A stretch of DNA of 64,000 bases from the NCBI RefSeq assembly GCF_014201805.1, contig NZ_JACHFK010000001.1, positions 186,001 through 250,000 on the forward strand. Reading direction: 5' to 3'. Shown one piece after another: positions 9,589 to 19,500 of this stretch. The stretch is from Deinococcus metalli (lineage in GTDB: Bacteria > Deinococcota > Deinococci > Deinococcales > Deinococcaceae). The notes below the pieces were generated by a model that was given only the letters and a program-made list of their open reading frames with translations, did not search any database and was not told the origin of the DNA. The position numbers were made by a program, and so were the translations under genes. How positions within the stretch are numbered: the first letter of the stretch is position 1; each line of letters begins with the position of its first letter.

Positions 9589-10581
9589 TCATTCCGGCGG
9601 GGCGTCCGCCGCCGGTCCGGCCGTGGGCAGCGGTTCGGGGCTGAGCAGCTCGTTGGCGCGCACGAAGGCCTCCATGAAGCGCGGCTCGATCTCGGTCTGG
9701 GTGCGGTACGCGCGCACGGCCTCCAGCTTGCGGCCGCGCTGCTCGGGCGTCAGGTCCACCCGCGTCCACGGCAGGCGGTTCGCCAGGGGCGGCACGGTCA
9801 GCGGCAGCGCCTCGTGCAGGCCCTTGGGCACCGGCCACTCCAGGCCGCCGTGCACCACCCAGTAGCGCAGGCGGTCGGCCTGGTGGCGGCGGCTCATGAG
9901 CTGCAGCGCGATATACGACAGCGTGTGGTGGTCCGTGTGGAAATCCTGCGGCGCCGGCGCGAGCACCACGTCCGGCTGGACCCGGTCTAGCACCCGCGTG
10001 AGGTCCGCCTCGAGCGCCTGGCCGGTGAACGGCGCGTCCGGGGTGAGGGCGCCCGTCACGTACACGGCGTCGGCGCGGGTGCGGGGCGCGGTGTAGGGGA
10101 CGGTGAAGTTCGTGGTGAACAGCCGGAACAGGCCGCCGTCGGGGTAGCCCAGCATGTAGGTGCGCTGGGCCGGCACGCCCAGCACCGCCGCCGCCCGGCG
10201 CGCCTCGCCCACACGGGTGTCGCCCAGCGCGCGCATGTTCTGCGGGCCGGGGCGCAGGGTGCGCTCGGTCAGGGCCGCGTCGAACTCGAAGCCGTCGCCG
10301 GCCGTCATCCACGCGATGGACACCTGCGCGCCGGCCGCCTGCGCCTGCTGGATCATGCCTGCGCAGCACAGCGTCTCGTCGTCGGGGTGAGGGGAGAGCA
10401 TCAACACCCGCTGCCCGGCGCGGAACGGCGTGGCGGCCGGCAGTGCGGCGACGCGCGCGCTGCTGCGGTCGAACACGCGGCTCACCAGCGGCAGGTTGAT
10501 CCACGCGGCCAGCGCCGCCAGCGCCAGCACCACGGCACCGGTCCAGAGGCGGGAGCGGCGCGGCGCGGACAGTCGGGTCAT
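9589..10581 (-). CDS. PIG-L / LmbE family zinc deacetylase, membrane-anchored
   Basis: A 330-residue protein with an N-terminal membrane helix (about 12-30) followed by a PIG-L deacetylase domain. The zinc-binding signature SPHPDDE (about 63-69) and a second histidine group FHTDHHT are present. Family members remove acetyl groups from N-acetylglucosamine-type sugars in GPI, mycothiol, bacillithiol or antibiotic pathways; here the single helix suggests action at the outer face of the membrane, perhaps on wall or envelope sugars. The ATG at 10581 is preferred over longer in-frame starts because TAGAGT (plus 10589-10594) lies seven bases upstream. It follows the C39-like peptidase gene by 38 bases and could share its transcript too. 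Confidence 0.88.
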   Translation of the reverse strand: MTRLSAPRRSRLWTGAVVLALAALAAWINLPLVSRVFDRSSARVAALPAATPFRAGQRVLMLSPHPDDETLCCAGMIQQAQAAGAQVSIAWMTAGDGFEFDAALTERTLRPGPQNMRALGDTRVGEARRAAAVLGVPAQRTYMLGYPDGGLFRLFTTNFTVPYTAPRTRADAVYVTGALTPDAPFTGQALEADLTRVLDRVQPDVVLAPAPQDFHTDHHTLSYIALQLMSRRHQADRLRYWVVHGGLEWPVPKGLHEALPLTVPPLANRLPWTRVDLTPEQRGRKLEAVRAYRTQTEIEPRFMEAFVRANELLSPEPLPTAGPAADAPPE

Positions 10582-10619
10582 CCCCACCACTCTAGAGGGC
10601 CGGTCACGCCGCGCGGCCT

Positions 10620-11321
10620 TCAGCTGTTCTTGCCGAGCAGACCGCGCACGACCGAGTCGTAACCCTCGGGGTACACCGGGAACATCCGCCGGGACTGCGT
10701 GTTCCACAGCACGTCGAAGCTGTGGTAACTGAGGTAGGCGACCGGGCCCACCATGCTGTCACTCACCCAGAACACCCGCGCCTGATCGTCGTAGCCGCGC
10801 ACCACCCGGAAGTGGTTGAGGTGCCCGGGCCGGTCGAACCACTGCAACACGATCACCGGGATGCCCAGGGCGAGCAGCCGCTTGACCTGCGAGGCCTGGG
10901 CATCCCGGACTGCCATGGTCTTGAGCTTGTAGCGGGCGAGTTCGGGCGCGATCGCGCTGACCTGCATGTACCCGCCGTCGGGCCGGGTGGCCCGCTGGAT
11001 CACGTCCTGCCCGAGCTTGACCTTGTAGAAGCCCAGCACCGACGACAGGGCGCTCGGCCCGCAGTTGTTGTACGTCTGGAAGTCGAAGGCCAGCCCCTGG
11101 AGGAAGGTCCGCACCGGCAGGACGTCCGCGCCGGGCAGCCAGTCGTTCAGCGGCAGCCACCCGATGAAACTCGCGACCGTCGCGTCGGGCGTGCTGGACC
11201 ACGCGACCGGGCCCGCCACTCTGGTGGGGTCCGGCCGCGGCACCGGCGGCGCCGAGCGCCCCAATGCGACCGCGCTCAGGCCCAGCAGCAGCGCGCCGCC
11301 GCGCAGCAGGAGCGTCCTCAT
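10620..11321 (-). CDS. Exported C39-like papain-fold peptidase
   Basis: The 233-residue product has a signal peptide (MRTLLLRGG then a leucine-rich core, about 4-22) and a C39_2-like domain. The likely catalytic cysteine is Cys87 in YNNCGPSA and the histidine is His170 in HLNHFRVVRGYDD, a spacing typical of the family; an acidic residue follows in WVSDS. Such proteins cleave peptides or act on wall-linked substrates outside the cell. I chose the start at 11321 because the signal peptide begins there; a longer form from 11375 would put extra charged residues ahead of it. The substrate is unknown. Confidence 0.8.
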   Translation of the reverse strand: MRTLLLRGGALLLGLSAVALGRSAPPVPRPDPTRVAGPVAWSSTPDATVASFIGWLPLNDWLPGADVLPVRTFLQGLAFDFQTYNNCGPSALSSVLGFYKVKLGQDVIQRATRPDGGYMQVSAIAPELARYKLKTMAVRDAQASQVKRLLALGIPVIVLQWFDRPGHLNHFRVVRGYDDQARVFWVSDSMVGPVAYLSYHSFDVLWNTQSRRMFPVYPEGYDSVVRGLLGKNS

Positions 11322-11439
11322 GGAGTGGAGGGAGGGGAGCGTCACGGAACGCCCCGCAGTCGAGTGGTGCGGCATGCAGGAGCAGCTTACCCGGTCGGCA
11401 CCTCGGCCGTGGCGAGGCGCTCTGGAGCGGGCCGCAGCG

Positions 11440-12306
11440 TCACGACGGCGCGCCCCCGGGCGCCGCTGTGCCGATGTCCGTCTCGGGCAGCGCCTGCGCG
11501 CAGCGGCGGCAGTAGCGGGCGTCGGTCTCGTGGCGGTCCAGGCCGCAGCGCGGGCACAGCCGGTCGGCGCGGCGGTTGGCCTGGGCCTGCGCGAGACCGA
11601 CTGTCACGATGCCGGTGGGCACGGCGATGATGCCGTATCCCAGGATCATCGCCAGAGACGCCAGCGCCTTGCCCACGGGCGTCTTGGGGGCGATGTCCCC
11701 ATAGCCCACCGTGGTCAGCGTGACGACCGCCCAGTAGATGCTGGTGGGGATGCTCGTGAAGCCGTACTGCGGCCCCTCGATGACGTACATCAGCGTGCCG
11801 ATCACCACAACCAGCGTGAGCACCACCGCGAGGAACACCGTGATCTTGGCGAGGCTGGCCCGCAGCGCCAGCGTGAGCACACTCGCTTCCGAGAGGTAAC
11901 GCACGAGCTTGAAGATGCGGAAGATGCGCAGCAGCCGCAGGACCCGGAGGATCAGCAGGAACTGCGCGCCCGGCACCGCCAGCGCGATGTAGGCCGGCAG
12001 GATCGAGAACAGGTCGACCAGACCGAAGAAACTCAGCGCGTACCGGCGTGGCGTGGGCGCCGCGATCAGCCGCAGCACGTACTCCACCGTGAACACGGCG
12101 GTGAGCAGCCACTCCAGGGTGCGCAGGGCGGTGCCGAAGCGGGCGCGGTAGATCCCGACGCTGTCGAGCATCACCGCGAGCACGCTGAGGATGATGGCCG
12201 CGATCAGCAGGACGTCGAACGCTCGCCCGGCCCGGGTGTCGGCGTTGTCGATGATATTCGCCAGCGTGTCGCGCCACGCTGCCCGCCCGGCCGTCCCGCT
12301 GCGCAT
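11440..12306 (-). CDS. Six-helix voltage-gated potassium channel with C-terminal zinc ribbon
   Basis: A 288-residue Kv-type channel subunit that would form a tetrameric potassium pore in the cytoplasmic membrane. The S1-S4 voltage-sensor helices occupy about 30-140, with an arginine ladder in S4 (RVLRLLRIFRIFKLVR, about 121-136). S5, the pore loop with the selectivity filter TTVGYGD (198-204), and S6 follow. The tail is unusual: two CxxC knuckles, Cys251/Cys254 and Cys266/Cys269, form a zinc-ribbon-like module right after S6. A TAGACT -10 box (12313-12318) ends six bases before the ATG, so the mRNA is probably leaderless. The gene lies between the C39-like peptidase and a diguanylate cyclase on the same strand but has its own promoter. 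Confidence 0.93.
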   Translation of the reverse strand: MRSGTAGRAAWRDTLANIIDNADTRAGRAFDVLLIAAIILSVLAVMLDSVGIYRARFGTALRTLEWLLTAVFTVEYVLRLIAAPTPRRYALSFFGLVDLFSILPAYIALAVPGAQFLLILRVLRLLRIFRIFKLVRYLSEASVLTLALRASLAKITVFLAVVLTLVVVIGTLMYVIEGPQYGFTSIPTSIYWAVVTLTTVGYGDIAPKTPVGKALASLAMILGYGIIAVPTGIVTVGLAQAQANRRADRLCPRCGLDRHETDARYCRRCAQALPETDIGTAAPGGAPS

Positions 12307-12377
12307 TCCGGCAGTCTAGGGGCTCGGCGTGGAGCAGGCGGTCCGCTGCGTCACGGTCGGCAGCGCCCACCCCGGGG

Positions 12378-13553
12378 TCACGCAGACACGAGCTGTGCGG
12401 GCGCCGGGCGGCGGAGCTTGGACGCATACATGGCCAGGTCGGCCCGCGTCACCGCGTCGGTCAGGACGTCCCCGACGCGGACCGGCGTGCGGCCCACGCT
12501 GACCGTGCAGCCCAGCGATCCGTCCAGCCGCGCGTCCAGGTCGGCCACCTGCGCCTCCACCGCTGCCGCGGTTCCGGTCAGGAGCAGCACGAACTCGTCC
12601 CCGCCCCAGCGGCCCGCGACGTCCCCCGGCAGGGCCACGGCGTGGAGCGCCGCGCCGAGCCGGCACAGGCACTCGTCCCCGGCGGCGTGCCTGCGCGTGT
12701 CGTTGATGCGCTTGAACTCGTTGATGTCGCAGACCAGCAGGGTGGCGGCGCGGCTGCCCAGCCCGGCCGCCCACGTGCTGAACGCCGACTGCACGCCGCG
12801 GCGGTTGAGCAGCGCTGTCAGCGGATCGTGCAGCGCCTGCCGACGCAGCGTGTCCTGAAGCGCCTGTACTTCCTGACGCTGCCGGTCGGCGTGCAGGATC
12901 CAGAACGCGAAGGTGCCGCCGATCGAGAGCAGCGTCACGCCCAGGTACAGCAGGATGTTCGGCACGTTCAGCGCGAAGGCCACACCCTGCCCGTGTCCGG
13001 CGCCCAGCATCACGGTGCGCGGGACGGTCAGCAGCGTCACCAGTCCCAGCACCCCGAGGTTCAGGGCGTAGGCCGTGCGCAGCGTCGGCTCGGCGCGGGC
13101 CTGCCGCACGAGCAGCCGCACCAGCGCCACGCACACAGCGCCCAGGTACACGCACACCAGCACGAAGCGGACCGTGAAGAGGTCCGCGCCCACTGTCAGG
13201 GATGCCAGCAGCGCCAGCACGGCCGCGAGCAGCAGTGCGTGGCGCAGCAGGGCCGACGGCGTGGGTGCCTGCCGTCCGAAGCGGGCGAAGGCGTGCAGGA
13301 GCGCGGCCGCCCCGGCCATCACCAGGCCGTTGCCCAGCAGGATAGAGGGCAACTGGGTCTCCGGGGTCCGCAGGGCGCCGATCAGCATGCCCAGCACGAC
13401 CGCTGCGTGCCCCACTGCCCAACTCCGCCACCCCGGGTACGACGGCCGCAGGTACGCGAGTCCCACGGTCAGCGCCGAGACCAGCGTCGTCACGGCCCAC
13501 ACGGTGCCGGCCATCACGACCATGCCCGGCTCTGCTGTCCACCCGTCGTCCAC
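12378..13553 (-). CDS. Membrane diguanylate cyclase (GGDEF)
   Basis: The product would make cyclic di-GMP from GTP. About seven hydrophobic helices fill residues 12-220, forming an integral membrane sensor; a short linker leads to a GGDEF domain with the intact active site RWGGDEF (315-321). The product-inhibition I-site RxxD is not found five residues ahead of GGDEF (the segment reads ALPGD), so feedback inhibition may be missing. The start is a GTG at 13553; internal starts at residue 11 or 14 would remove only the hydrophilic leader. No EAL domain is attached. The signal sensed is unknown. Confidence 0.88.
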   Translation of the reverse strand: MDDGWTAEPGMVVMAGTVWAVTTLVSALTVGLAYLRPSYPGWRSWAVGHAAVVLGMLIGALRTPETQLPSILLGNGLVMAGAAALLHAFARFGRQAPTPSALLRHALLLAAVLALLASLTVGADLFTVRFVLVCVYLGAVCVALVRLLVRQARAEPTLRTAYALNLGVLGLVTLLTVPRTVMLGAGHGQGVAFALNVPNILLYLGVTLLSIGGTFAFWILHADRQRQEVQALQDTLRRQALHDPLTALLNRRGVQSAFSTWAAGLGSRAATLLVCDINEFKRINDTRRHAAGDECLCRLGAALHAVALPGDVAGRWGGDEFVLLLTGTAAAVEAQVADLDARLDGSLGCTVSVGRTPVRVGDVLTDAVTRADLAMYASKLRRPAPAQLVSA

Positions 13554-13657
13554 GCCACCCCCCAGGCCATCTGTGTGGCTGTGGCCTCAGTCAAGCAGGG
13601 GGGCACTGTCCGGAGTCTTACGCCCGGGAACCCGGGGAACGCGCGCCCACCGGGCGT

Positions 13658-13840
13658 TCAGGCGTGCGAGACGACGAAGACCACAAGGGCGATGGTCAGC
13701 AGCACGGCCCAGAACCACAGGGGAAACGAGGACTGCGTCTGCTGAGAGGGTCCCGAGTACACCTGCGGCGCGGCGCCCTTGAGCCTGACGCGGGCCACGG
13801 TGCCGGCGCTAGAACTTAATGTGGTCGAGTGTCTGCCCAT
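13658..13840 (-). CDS. Small single-pass membrane protein, 60 residues
   Basis: I do not recognise this protein. It has a polar, Ser/Thr/Gln-rich N-terminal two thirds and one C-terminal membrane helix (about 40-57, FPLWFWAVLLTIALVVFVV) followed by a short tail. The start is supported by a strong GGAGG site about eight bases upstream of the ATG at 13840, which most of the overlapping frames lack. The layout (soluble head, tail-end helix) resembles tail-anchored small proteins. It sits between the diguanylate cyclase and another small gene, all on the minus strand. Confidence 0.6.
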   Translation of the reverse strand: MGRHSTTLSSSAGTVARVRLKGAAPQVYSGPSQQTQSSFPLWFWAVLLTIALVVFVVSHA

Positions 13841-13976
13841 ACAGTCGTCCTCCCTGACACGGCGTTCCGCACGTGAAGGGATGGTAAAGCTCGCGCCGGT
13901 GTCAGTGCTGTGTGATTCCCGTCGTCGGCAACCGGGGGCATGACCCCCCCCCGAGCGGCTGCGGCAGGCCAGGACG

Positions 13977-14339
13977 TCAGGTCGTCTGATCGAGCATCGA
14001 GATGACCGCGCACGCGAGGTTGTACACGGGCTGGTGCCCGTGCTCGGAGCACATGCGCTGCGCAGCGCTGACGCGCGCGTTGGCGCGGCTGGACGCCGAC
14101 TCGAGCCGCCAGTCCCAGCCGCGCGCCTCGGCCTCCTCGCGCAGACCGTACTCAAGGTGGCGCTCACCGTGCAGCCACCACCCGCTGCTGGCCCCGACCT
14201 GGTACACAGGAATCCACGCGCCCTCGGTGAACACGCTGTACACGTTCACGCTGCCCTGCCGCTCGGCGCAGATACGGTCAGGCAGGCGTTCTGTCAGGGT
14301 ACACAGCAGGTCATTCATCGGATGAGCTGACGGTAACAT
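13977..14339 (-). CDS. Hypothetical protein, about 120 residues
   Basis: Not recognised. A soluble, tryptophan-rich protein with a central predicted beta region (VNVYSVFTEGAWIPVYQV, then SGWWLHGERHLEYGL) and a C-terminal helix. The ATG at 14339 follows a GGAGG sequence with tight spacing of three bases; an in-frame ATG at 14318 would shorten it by seven residues. Codon use looks normal for the genome, which supports a real gene. No partner or pathway is implied by its neighbours. Confidence 0.5.
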   Translation of the reverse strand: MLPSAHPMNDLLCTLTERLPDRICAERQGSVNVYSVFTEGAWIPVYQVGASSGWWLHGERHLEYGLREEAEARGWDWRLESASSRANARVSAAQRMCSEHGHQPVYNLACAVISMLDQTT

Positions 14340-14485
14340 CTGCCTCCAAACCGGTGGGAAAGAAAATGTTCAAGGTGACGCACCCTTTATGAACGATGAA
14401 CGACCGTCCCATGAGTCGTGGGCGGTGCGTTCCGGGTCCGCAAGAGGGAACACGTACCCGCTTATAGGGTTCACACCAGAAACGT

Positions 14486-14514
14486 GCCGGGCCGTGCGCC
14501 CTGACCGGCCCGGC
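14486..14514 (-). terminator. Terminator hairpin of the LamG-type lipoprotein gene
   Basis: An 8-bp perfect stem GCCGGGCC / GGCCCGGC lies about 20 bases after the stop at 14532; on the minus strand ACGTTTCT follows. Confidence 0.55.
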
Positions 14515-14531
14515 ATGGTGCCCAGCCGCGT

Positions 14532-15881
14532 TCAGGGCTTCGGGTAGCGGTCGAGCGTGTACAGGGCGCTCACCTCGTACGGTTGCAGGGCGCGGTTGTA
14601 CAGCCGCAGGTCGTCCACGCTGCCCGAGAAGGGCGAACTGCCCGCGCCGCTGTCCGTGCCACCCTGCGCGTCCGCGACCGTCCACGCCGCGGTGCCCTGG
14701 GGCAGCACATACGCGCTGCTGGCCGACGCCTGCGCCACCCGCACGCCGTCGCGGTACAGCCCGAGGATGGACGGGCTGCCGCTGAGGATCGCCACGTACT
14801 GCGTCCAGGCGTTGCCCGTTATGGCGGTGGGGTCGGTCACGTTCAGCGCCGCGCCGCTGGCGGGAGCAAGGCGCGCCGTGACCCGGCCGTCCGTGCCCAG
14901 GGTCAGGCTGAATGCCCCGTCCTTCGTGCCGGTCAGCCAACCGCCCCGGTTGAGCCGCGTGCTGTCCGGCCGGACCCACACGTTCACGCTGAACTCGCCC
15001 GGCAGCGGAATCGGGGCGGTCGTGCCCCCGCCGGACACGCTGACCGTGCACGCGGCGGCGCCGGGGTCGTTGAAGCGCTCGGCCCGGTCCGCCACGGTGT
15101 ACCGGTCGGCCACCGGGGTCAGGCACCCGCTCCCCGCGTAGGTGCCGCTGCGCTTGTTGCCGCTGAGGTCGGTGAACGTGTTCCCGTCAAAGACGAAGTG
15201 CGCCTGCGAGCCCGTCTGGAAGCGGGTCACGTTGAGCGTTCGCGTGTCGGTGGTCCGTCGGCCGCTGCTGTCCGTGGCCGTGACCTTCACGGTGTAGGTT
15301 CCGCTGGCCTGATAGTCGTGCGTGGCGGTGAAGTTCCCCGTGGACGCTGTGCTGGGTGTGCTGCCGGTCTCGCCCCAGTCCACGGTGACGCCCTGCAGTG
15401 TGCCGCTCGTCGTGCTGGCCGTGCCGCTGATGGTGACGCGCTCCGGCGTCCCTGAGATGCCGTTCACGACGGTCACGTTGTTCAGCGTGGGCGCGGCCGG
15501 GTCGGGCGCGGGCGTCGTGGCGCTCGCCTCGGTCGAGTAGGGGCTCGTGCCGGCGGCGGTGGTGACGCGCAGGTGGTAGGTATACGCGGTGCTGGGGCTC
15601 AGGCCGGTGTCGGTGTACGTGGTGGCGCTGCCGTCCGGTGAGGCCACCGGCACGTACGGCGCGGTCCCGCTGCGCCGCTCCAGGGTGTACCCGGTCGCGC
15701 CGCTCGCGGCCGTCCACGTCACGGTGATGCTCTGGGGCGAGCTCGGGGTGGCCTGCACGCCGGTGGGCGCGGTGGGCGGAGTGGGCGCGGCGGTGCCGGG
15801 GCCGCAGCCGCCCAGCAGGCCGATGCCGGCGAGGGCGGTGAGGACGGCGCTGATCCGGTGGGCAGTGCGGTATGTGGTCAT
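14532..15881 (-). CDS. Surface lipoprotein with fibronectin type III, PKD-like and LamG-like domains
   Basis: A 449-residue exported protein. The N-terminal signal ends in a lipobox LLGGC (about 26-30), so it is probably lipid-anchored. A fibronectin type III domain follows (about 37-118, with TWTAASGATGYTLER), then a PKD- or Ig-like beta domain (about 125-215, VDWGETGS and HDYQASGTYTVKVTAT), and a C-terminal concanavalin/LamG-like domain (about 225-440, ending GSVDDLRLYNRALQPYEV). Such a stack suggests binding of polysaccharide or protein at the cell surface; no catalytic motif is seen. The start at 15881 is chosen because the signal peptide begins there and AGGGGAA precedes it; a frame extension to 16214 is charged and lacks a signal. 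Confidence 0.85.
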   Translation of the reverse strand: MTTYRTAHRISAVLTALAGIGLLGGCGPGTAAPTPPTAPTGVQATPSSPQSITVTWTAASGATGYTLERRSGTAPYVPVASPDGSATTYTDTGLSPSTAYTYHLRVTTAAGTSPYSTEASATTPAPDPAAPTLNNVTVVNGISGTPERVTISGTASTTSGTLQGVTVDWGETGSTPSTASTGNFTATHDYQASGTYTVKVTATDSSGRRTTDTRTLNVTRFQTGSQAHFVFDGNTFTDLSGNKRSGTYAGSGCLTPVADRYTVADRAERFNDPGAAACTVSVSGGGTTAPIPLPGEFSVNVWVRPDSTRLNRGGWLTGTKDGAFSLTLGTDGRVTARLAPASGAALNVTDPTAITGNAWTQYVAILSGSPSILGLYRDGVRVAQASASSAYVLPQGTAAWTVADAQGGTDSGAGSSPFSGSVDDLRLYNRALQPYEVSALYTLDRYPKP

Positions 15882-16023
15882 GGAGTTCCCCTGTGGGCGT
15901 GGGCGGTGGGACGGGCAGCAGTGTGGACCGGGCCTGATGGTATGGCGGCGTGGCGGCGGGCCGGATTGGGCCACCGTGAAGACCCCCTGCGGTTGGCGGG
16001 TGGGCCGATAGAGGAGAGCGCGG

Positions 16024-16052
16024 GTGACAAATCGCAAGTCGGAGCCTAATAT
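16024..16052 (+). promoter_or_regulatory. Leaderless promoter of the 90-residue gene
   Basis: GTGACA (16024-16029), a 17-base spacer and TAATAT (16047-16052) sit six bases before the ATG at 16059, so transcription would start at or next to the start codon. Confidence 0.65.
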
Positions 16053-16058
16053 TCTGTT

Positions 16059-16331
16059 ATGAGCGAAACGCCGCTGTCCCCCCTGCTGGTGCTGCACGCG
16101 CCACCCGGCCACGACGTCGACCCACAGGCGCTCGATGCGCTCAAGGCGTACGCCGGCGCCCGCTACGGCGCGTCGGTGCTTGTCAACCCGCGCCTGGAGC
16201 CGGCCAGAGCCCACCAGCCGCTGCTGCTCGGTGACTGGGGCGCCATGCGGCCTGGCCGCGTGCTGGCCGACCTCCAGCCCCTGATCGCCCGCGTCTTCTT
16301 CAACCTCGACTGGCTGGCCGATGTGATCTGA
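16059..16331 (+). CDS. Hypothetical protein, 90 residues
   Basis: Not recognised. A short soluble protein with alternating hydrophobic segments and no signal peptide or cysteine. Its best support is the promoter placed to start transcription at the ATG, plus normal high-GC third-codon positions through the frame. It lies between the divergent LamG lipoprotein gene and the ExeM-type nuclease gene and ends 178 bases before the latter, so linkage to either is not implied. Confidence 0.55.
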   Translation: MSETPLSPLLVLHAPPGHDVDPQALDALKAYAGARYGASVLVNPRLEPARAHQPLLLGDWGAMRPGRVLADLQPLIARVFFNLDWLADVI

Positions 16332-16509
16332 CGCGGCGCCCGAACGGGAGGTGGCACGGCGGGCCGGCGGAGTCTCACTGTCCCGTTTTGCTGTCCAGCA
16401 CGCCGAGAGGTGCCTACCTGTTCCCGCTGTGAATGTACCCTGGATGACGCCCAGATGAAATCGCTTCTCTATGGTGTGGCGGTATCACCCCAACCCCCCA
16501 AGGAGATTC

Positions 16510-19500
16510 ATGCGCGCATCCCTGGCTCTTGCCCTGTCCTGCACCCTGCTCGTCGCCGCGTGCGGCACCACTCCCGCCGCCACCGCCCAGAAGGCCCAGA
16601 CGCCCGACATGATCGCCCAGGCGAACAAGGTCGCCGTCGTGAGCGTCAAGGTGGCGCCCGAGGTCAAGTACCTCGACCTGAGCCTCACACCTGTCAAGGG
16701 CGGCACCACCCAGAAGCTGAGCGCCGCTCCCGCCGACGGCACGGCGATCTTCCAGATCAGCACCGCCGGTACGGCCGAGTACACCGCGACCATGAGCGCC
16801 TACGACGCGCAGGACCGCCTCGTCACGCTGTATGAGGGTGCGGCCACTCTGAGCCTCAAGTCCGGGCGCGCCACCACCTTCCCGGCCCTGACTCGCGTGA
16901 CCGCCACCGTCACCGTGAACGCCACGCCCACCTCGGACGTCACCAGCGCGTACGCCGCGACGCTGGGCGAGACCACCCAGACCATGACCGTGAAAGACGG
17001 CGTGGCCACCACCGCGTTCACGGCCATCCCCACCGCGCGCGGCCTGACGGTCACGGTGAAGGGCTCGACCAGCGACGGCCAGACCAGCCAGACCGGCAGC
17101 GCGACCTTCAACCTCACCAAGGGCGGCGCGACCGTCCCCGTGGAGCTGACCGCGCAGCCCACCTGCGCCGTTGTGCCCACCACGGCCATCGGCGCGGTGC
17201 AGGGCAGCGGTGACACCAGCCCGCTGGCCGGTCAGACCGTGACGGTGCGCGGCGTGGTCACCGCCGACTACCAGGACGGCCTGAGCGGCTTCATGTTGCA
17301 GGACGCCGGCGACAGCAACGACGCCACCAGCGACGGCGTGTTCGTGTACACCGGCACCACCAAGCGCGATGTGAAGGTGGGCGACGTCGTGCAGCTTGGC
17401 GCGACCGTCAAGGAATTCGGCACGGCCCCTAACACCCTGACCGAACTCGATACGCTGACGGCCTTCGCCAAGTGCGGCGCCAGCCTGACCGTCAAGCCCG
17501 CCGTGATCAGCGCGCCCTTTGGCGCCCTGGAACGCTACGAGGGCATGCTCGTCACGTACCCCGGCATCCTGACCGTCACCGATAACTTCTCGTATGGCCG
17601 CTACGGTGAACTGGGCCTGAGCGCCATCGGCCGTCAGTTCAACCCCACCAACGGCAATACCCCCACGATGCCCGGCACCGCCGATCTGCTCGCCAACCGT
17701 ATCGTGCTGGACGACGGCCGCAGCAACCAGAACCCTAACCCGCTGGCGTACCTGAGCACCCAGGAAAACACCCGCCGCACCGGCGACACCGTCACGGGCC
17801 TGACCGGCACGCTGACCTACGCCAACGGCGCGTTCAAGATCGAGCCCACCGGCACCGTGCCCTTCGTGGACGCCAACCCGCAGCCCGCCACTCCCGCCTC
17901 CGTGGGCGGCAGCCTCAAGGTTGCGGGCGCGAACGTCCTGAACTACTTCACCACCTTCGGCGGCGCGAGCGACCGCGGCGCGAACAGCGCCTACGAGTTC
18001 CAGCGCCAGAAGACCAAGGTCGTGAATGCCCTCAGGGGCCTCGACGCCGACATCGTCACGCTGATGGAAGTGCAGAACAACGGCGACACGGCCCTGAACG
18101 ACCTGGTGTCTGGCCTGAACGCCGCCTACGGCCGCGAGGTCTACAAGGCCATCCAGACGGGCGTGATCGGCACCGACGCGATCAAGGTCGCCATGCTGTA
18201 CAAGCCCGAAAGCGTCCGCCCCTTCGGCTCGTACGTGATCGACCCCAACGCCGTGTACTCGCGCCCACCCCTGGCGCAGACCTTCCAGAAACTCACGGGC
18301 GGCACCCTGACCGTGGTTGCCAACCATCTCAAGAGCAAGGGCAGCTGCCCCGCCAGCGGCACCAATCTGGAGAATCAGGACACCGGCCAGGGCTGCTGGA
18401 ACCAGCTGCGCGTCCAGCAGGCCCAGGCGCTCCTGGCCTTCGCCGGCACCCTCAAGTCCCGCGTGAACGACCAGGACGTCCTGCTGATGGGCGACTTCAA
18501 CGCCTACGGCGCGGAAGATCCCATCAAGACCATCCAGGCGGGCGGCTTCGTCAGCGAGAACCTGCGCATCGACGCCGATGACCGCTACTCGTACCAGTTC
18601 GGCGGGCTGTTCGGCTACCTCGACCACGCCCTGGCCAGCACCAGCCTCGATACCCAGGTGACGGGCATCACCGAGTGGCACATCAACTCGGACGAACCCA
18701 CTGTCGCGGACTACAACGTCGAGTTCAAAAACACCCCGAACTGCGCCAGCAGCACATGCCTGGGCGCCGACCTGTACAACCCGGCCACACCCTTCCGCGC
18801 CAGCGACCACGACCCGGTGCTCGTGGGCCTGAACCTCGCCAGTGACAGCCCCACCGATCCCACCCCGCCGGCCCTGACCGTCGCCGCGACCGGTAGCGAC
18901 ACGGCCACCGCCGGGCAGCCCTACAGCCTGACCGTCACCACCACCGGCACGCCCGACAGCGTGTCCGTGAACTGGGGCGACGGCACCAGCGGCGCTGTGA
19001 CGGCCAGCCCCGCCACCCACACCTACACGGCCCAGGGCCCCTTCACCATCACCGTGACCGCCATGCGCGGCGCAGAAACGCAGACGGCGACCAAGGCCGT
19101 GACGGTCAGCGCTGCGCCGACGGGGAACGGCAAACTGGTGATCAGCCAGGTGTACGGCGGGGGCGGCAACAGCGGGGCGACCTTCAACAACGATTTCATC
19201 GAGATCTTCAACGCGGGCAGCGCGCCCGTGAACCTGAGCGGGTACTCTGTGCAGTACGCCTCCGCAACCGGTACGACGTGGCAGACCACGCCGCTCACCA
19301 ACGTCTCGCTGGCGGCCGGTCAGTACTATCTGGTTCAGGGTGCGGCCGGCACCACGGTCACGAATGCCCCCCTGCCCACGCCAGATGCCACGGGCACCCT
19401 GAACCTGAGCGGCACGTCTGGCAAGGTGGCGCTCGTGAGCAGCACCGTCGCCTTGAGCGGCACCAATCCGAGCGGCGGCCCGCTGGTCGATCTAGTCGGT

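Noticed and set aside
16414..19020. An 868-codon minus-strand frame antisense to the ExeM-type nuclease
   Set aside because: It lacks any domain or start signal, and the plus-strand protein is well supported.
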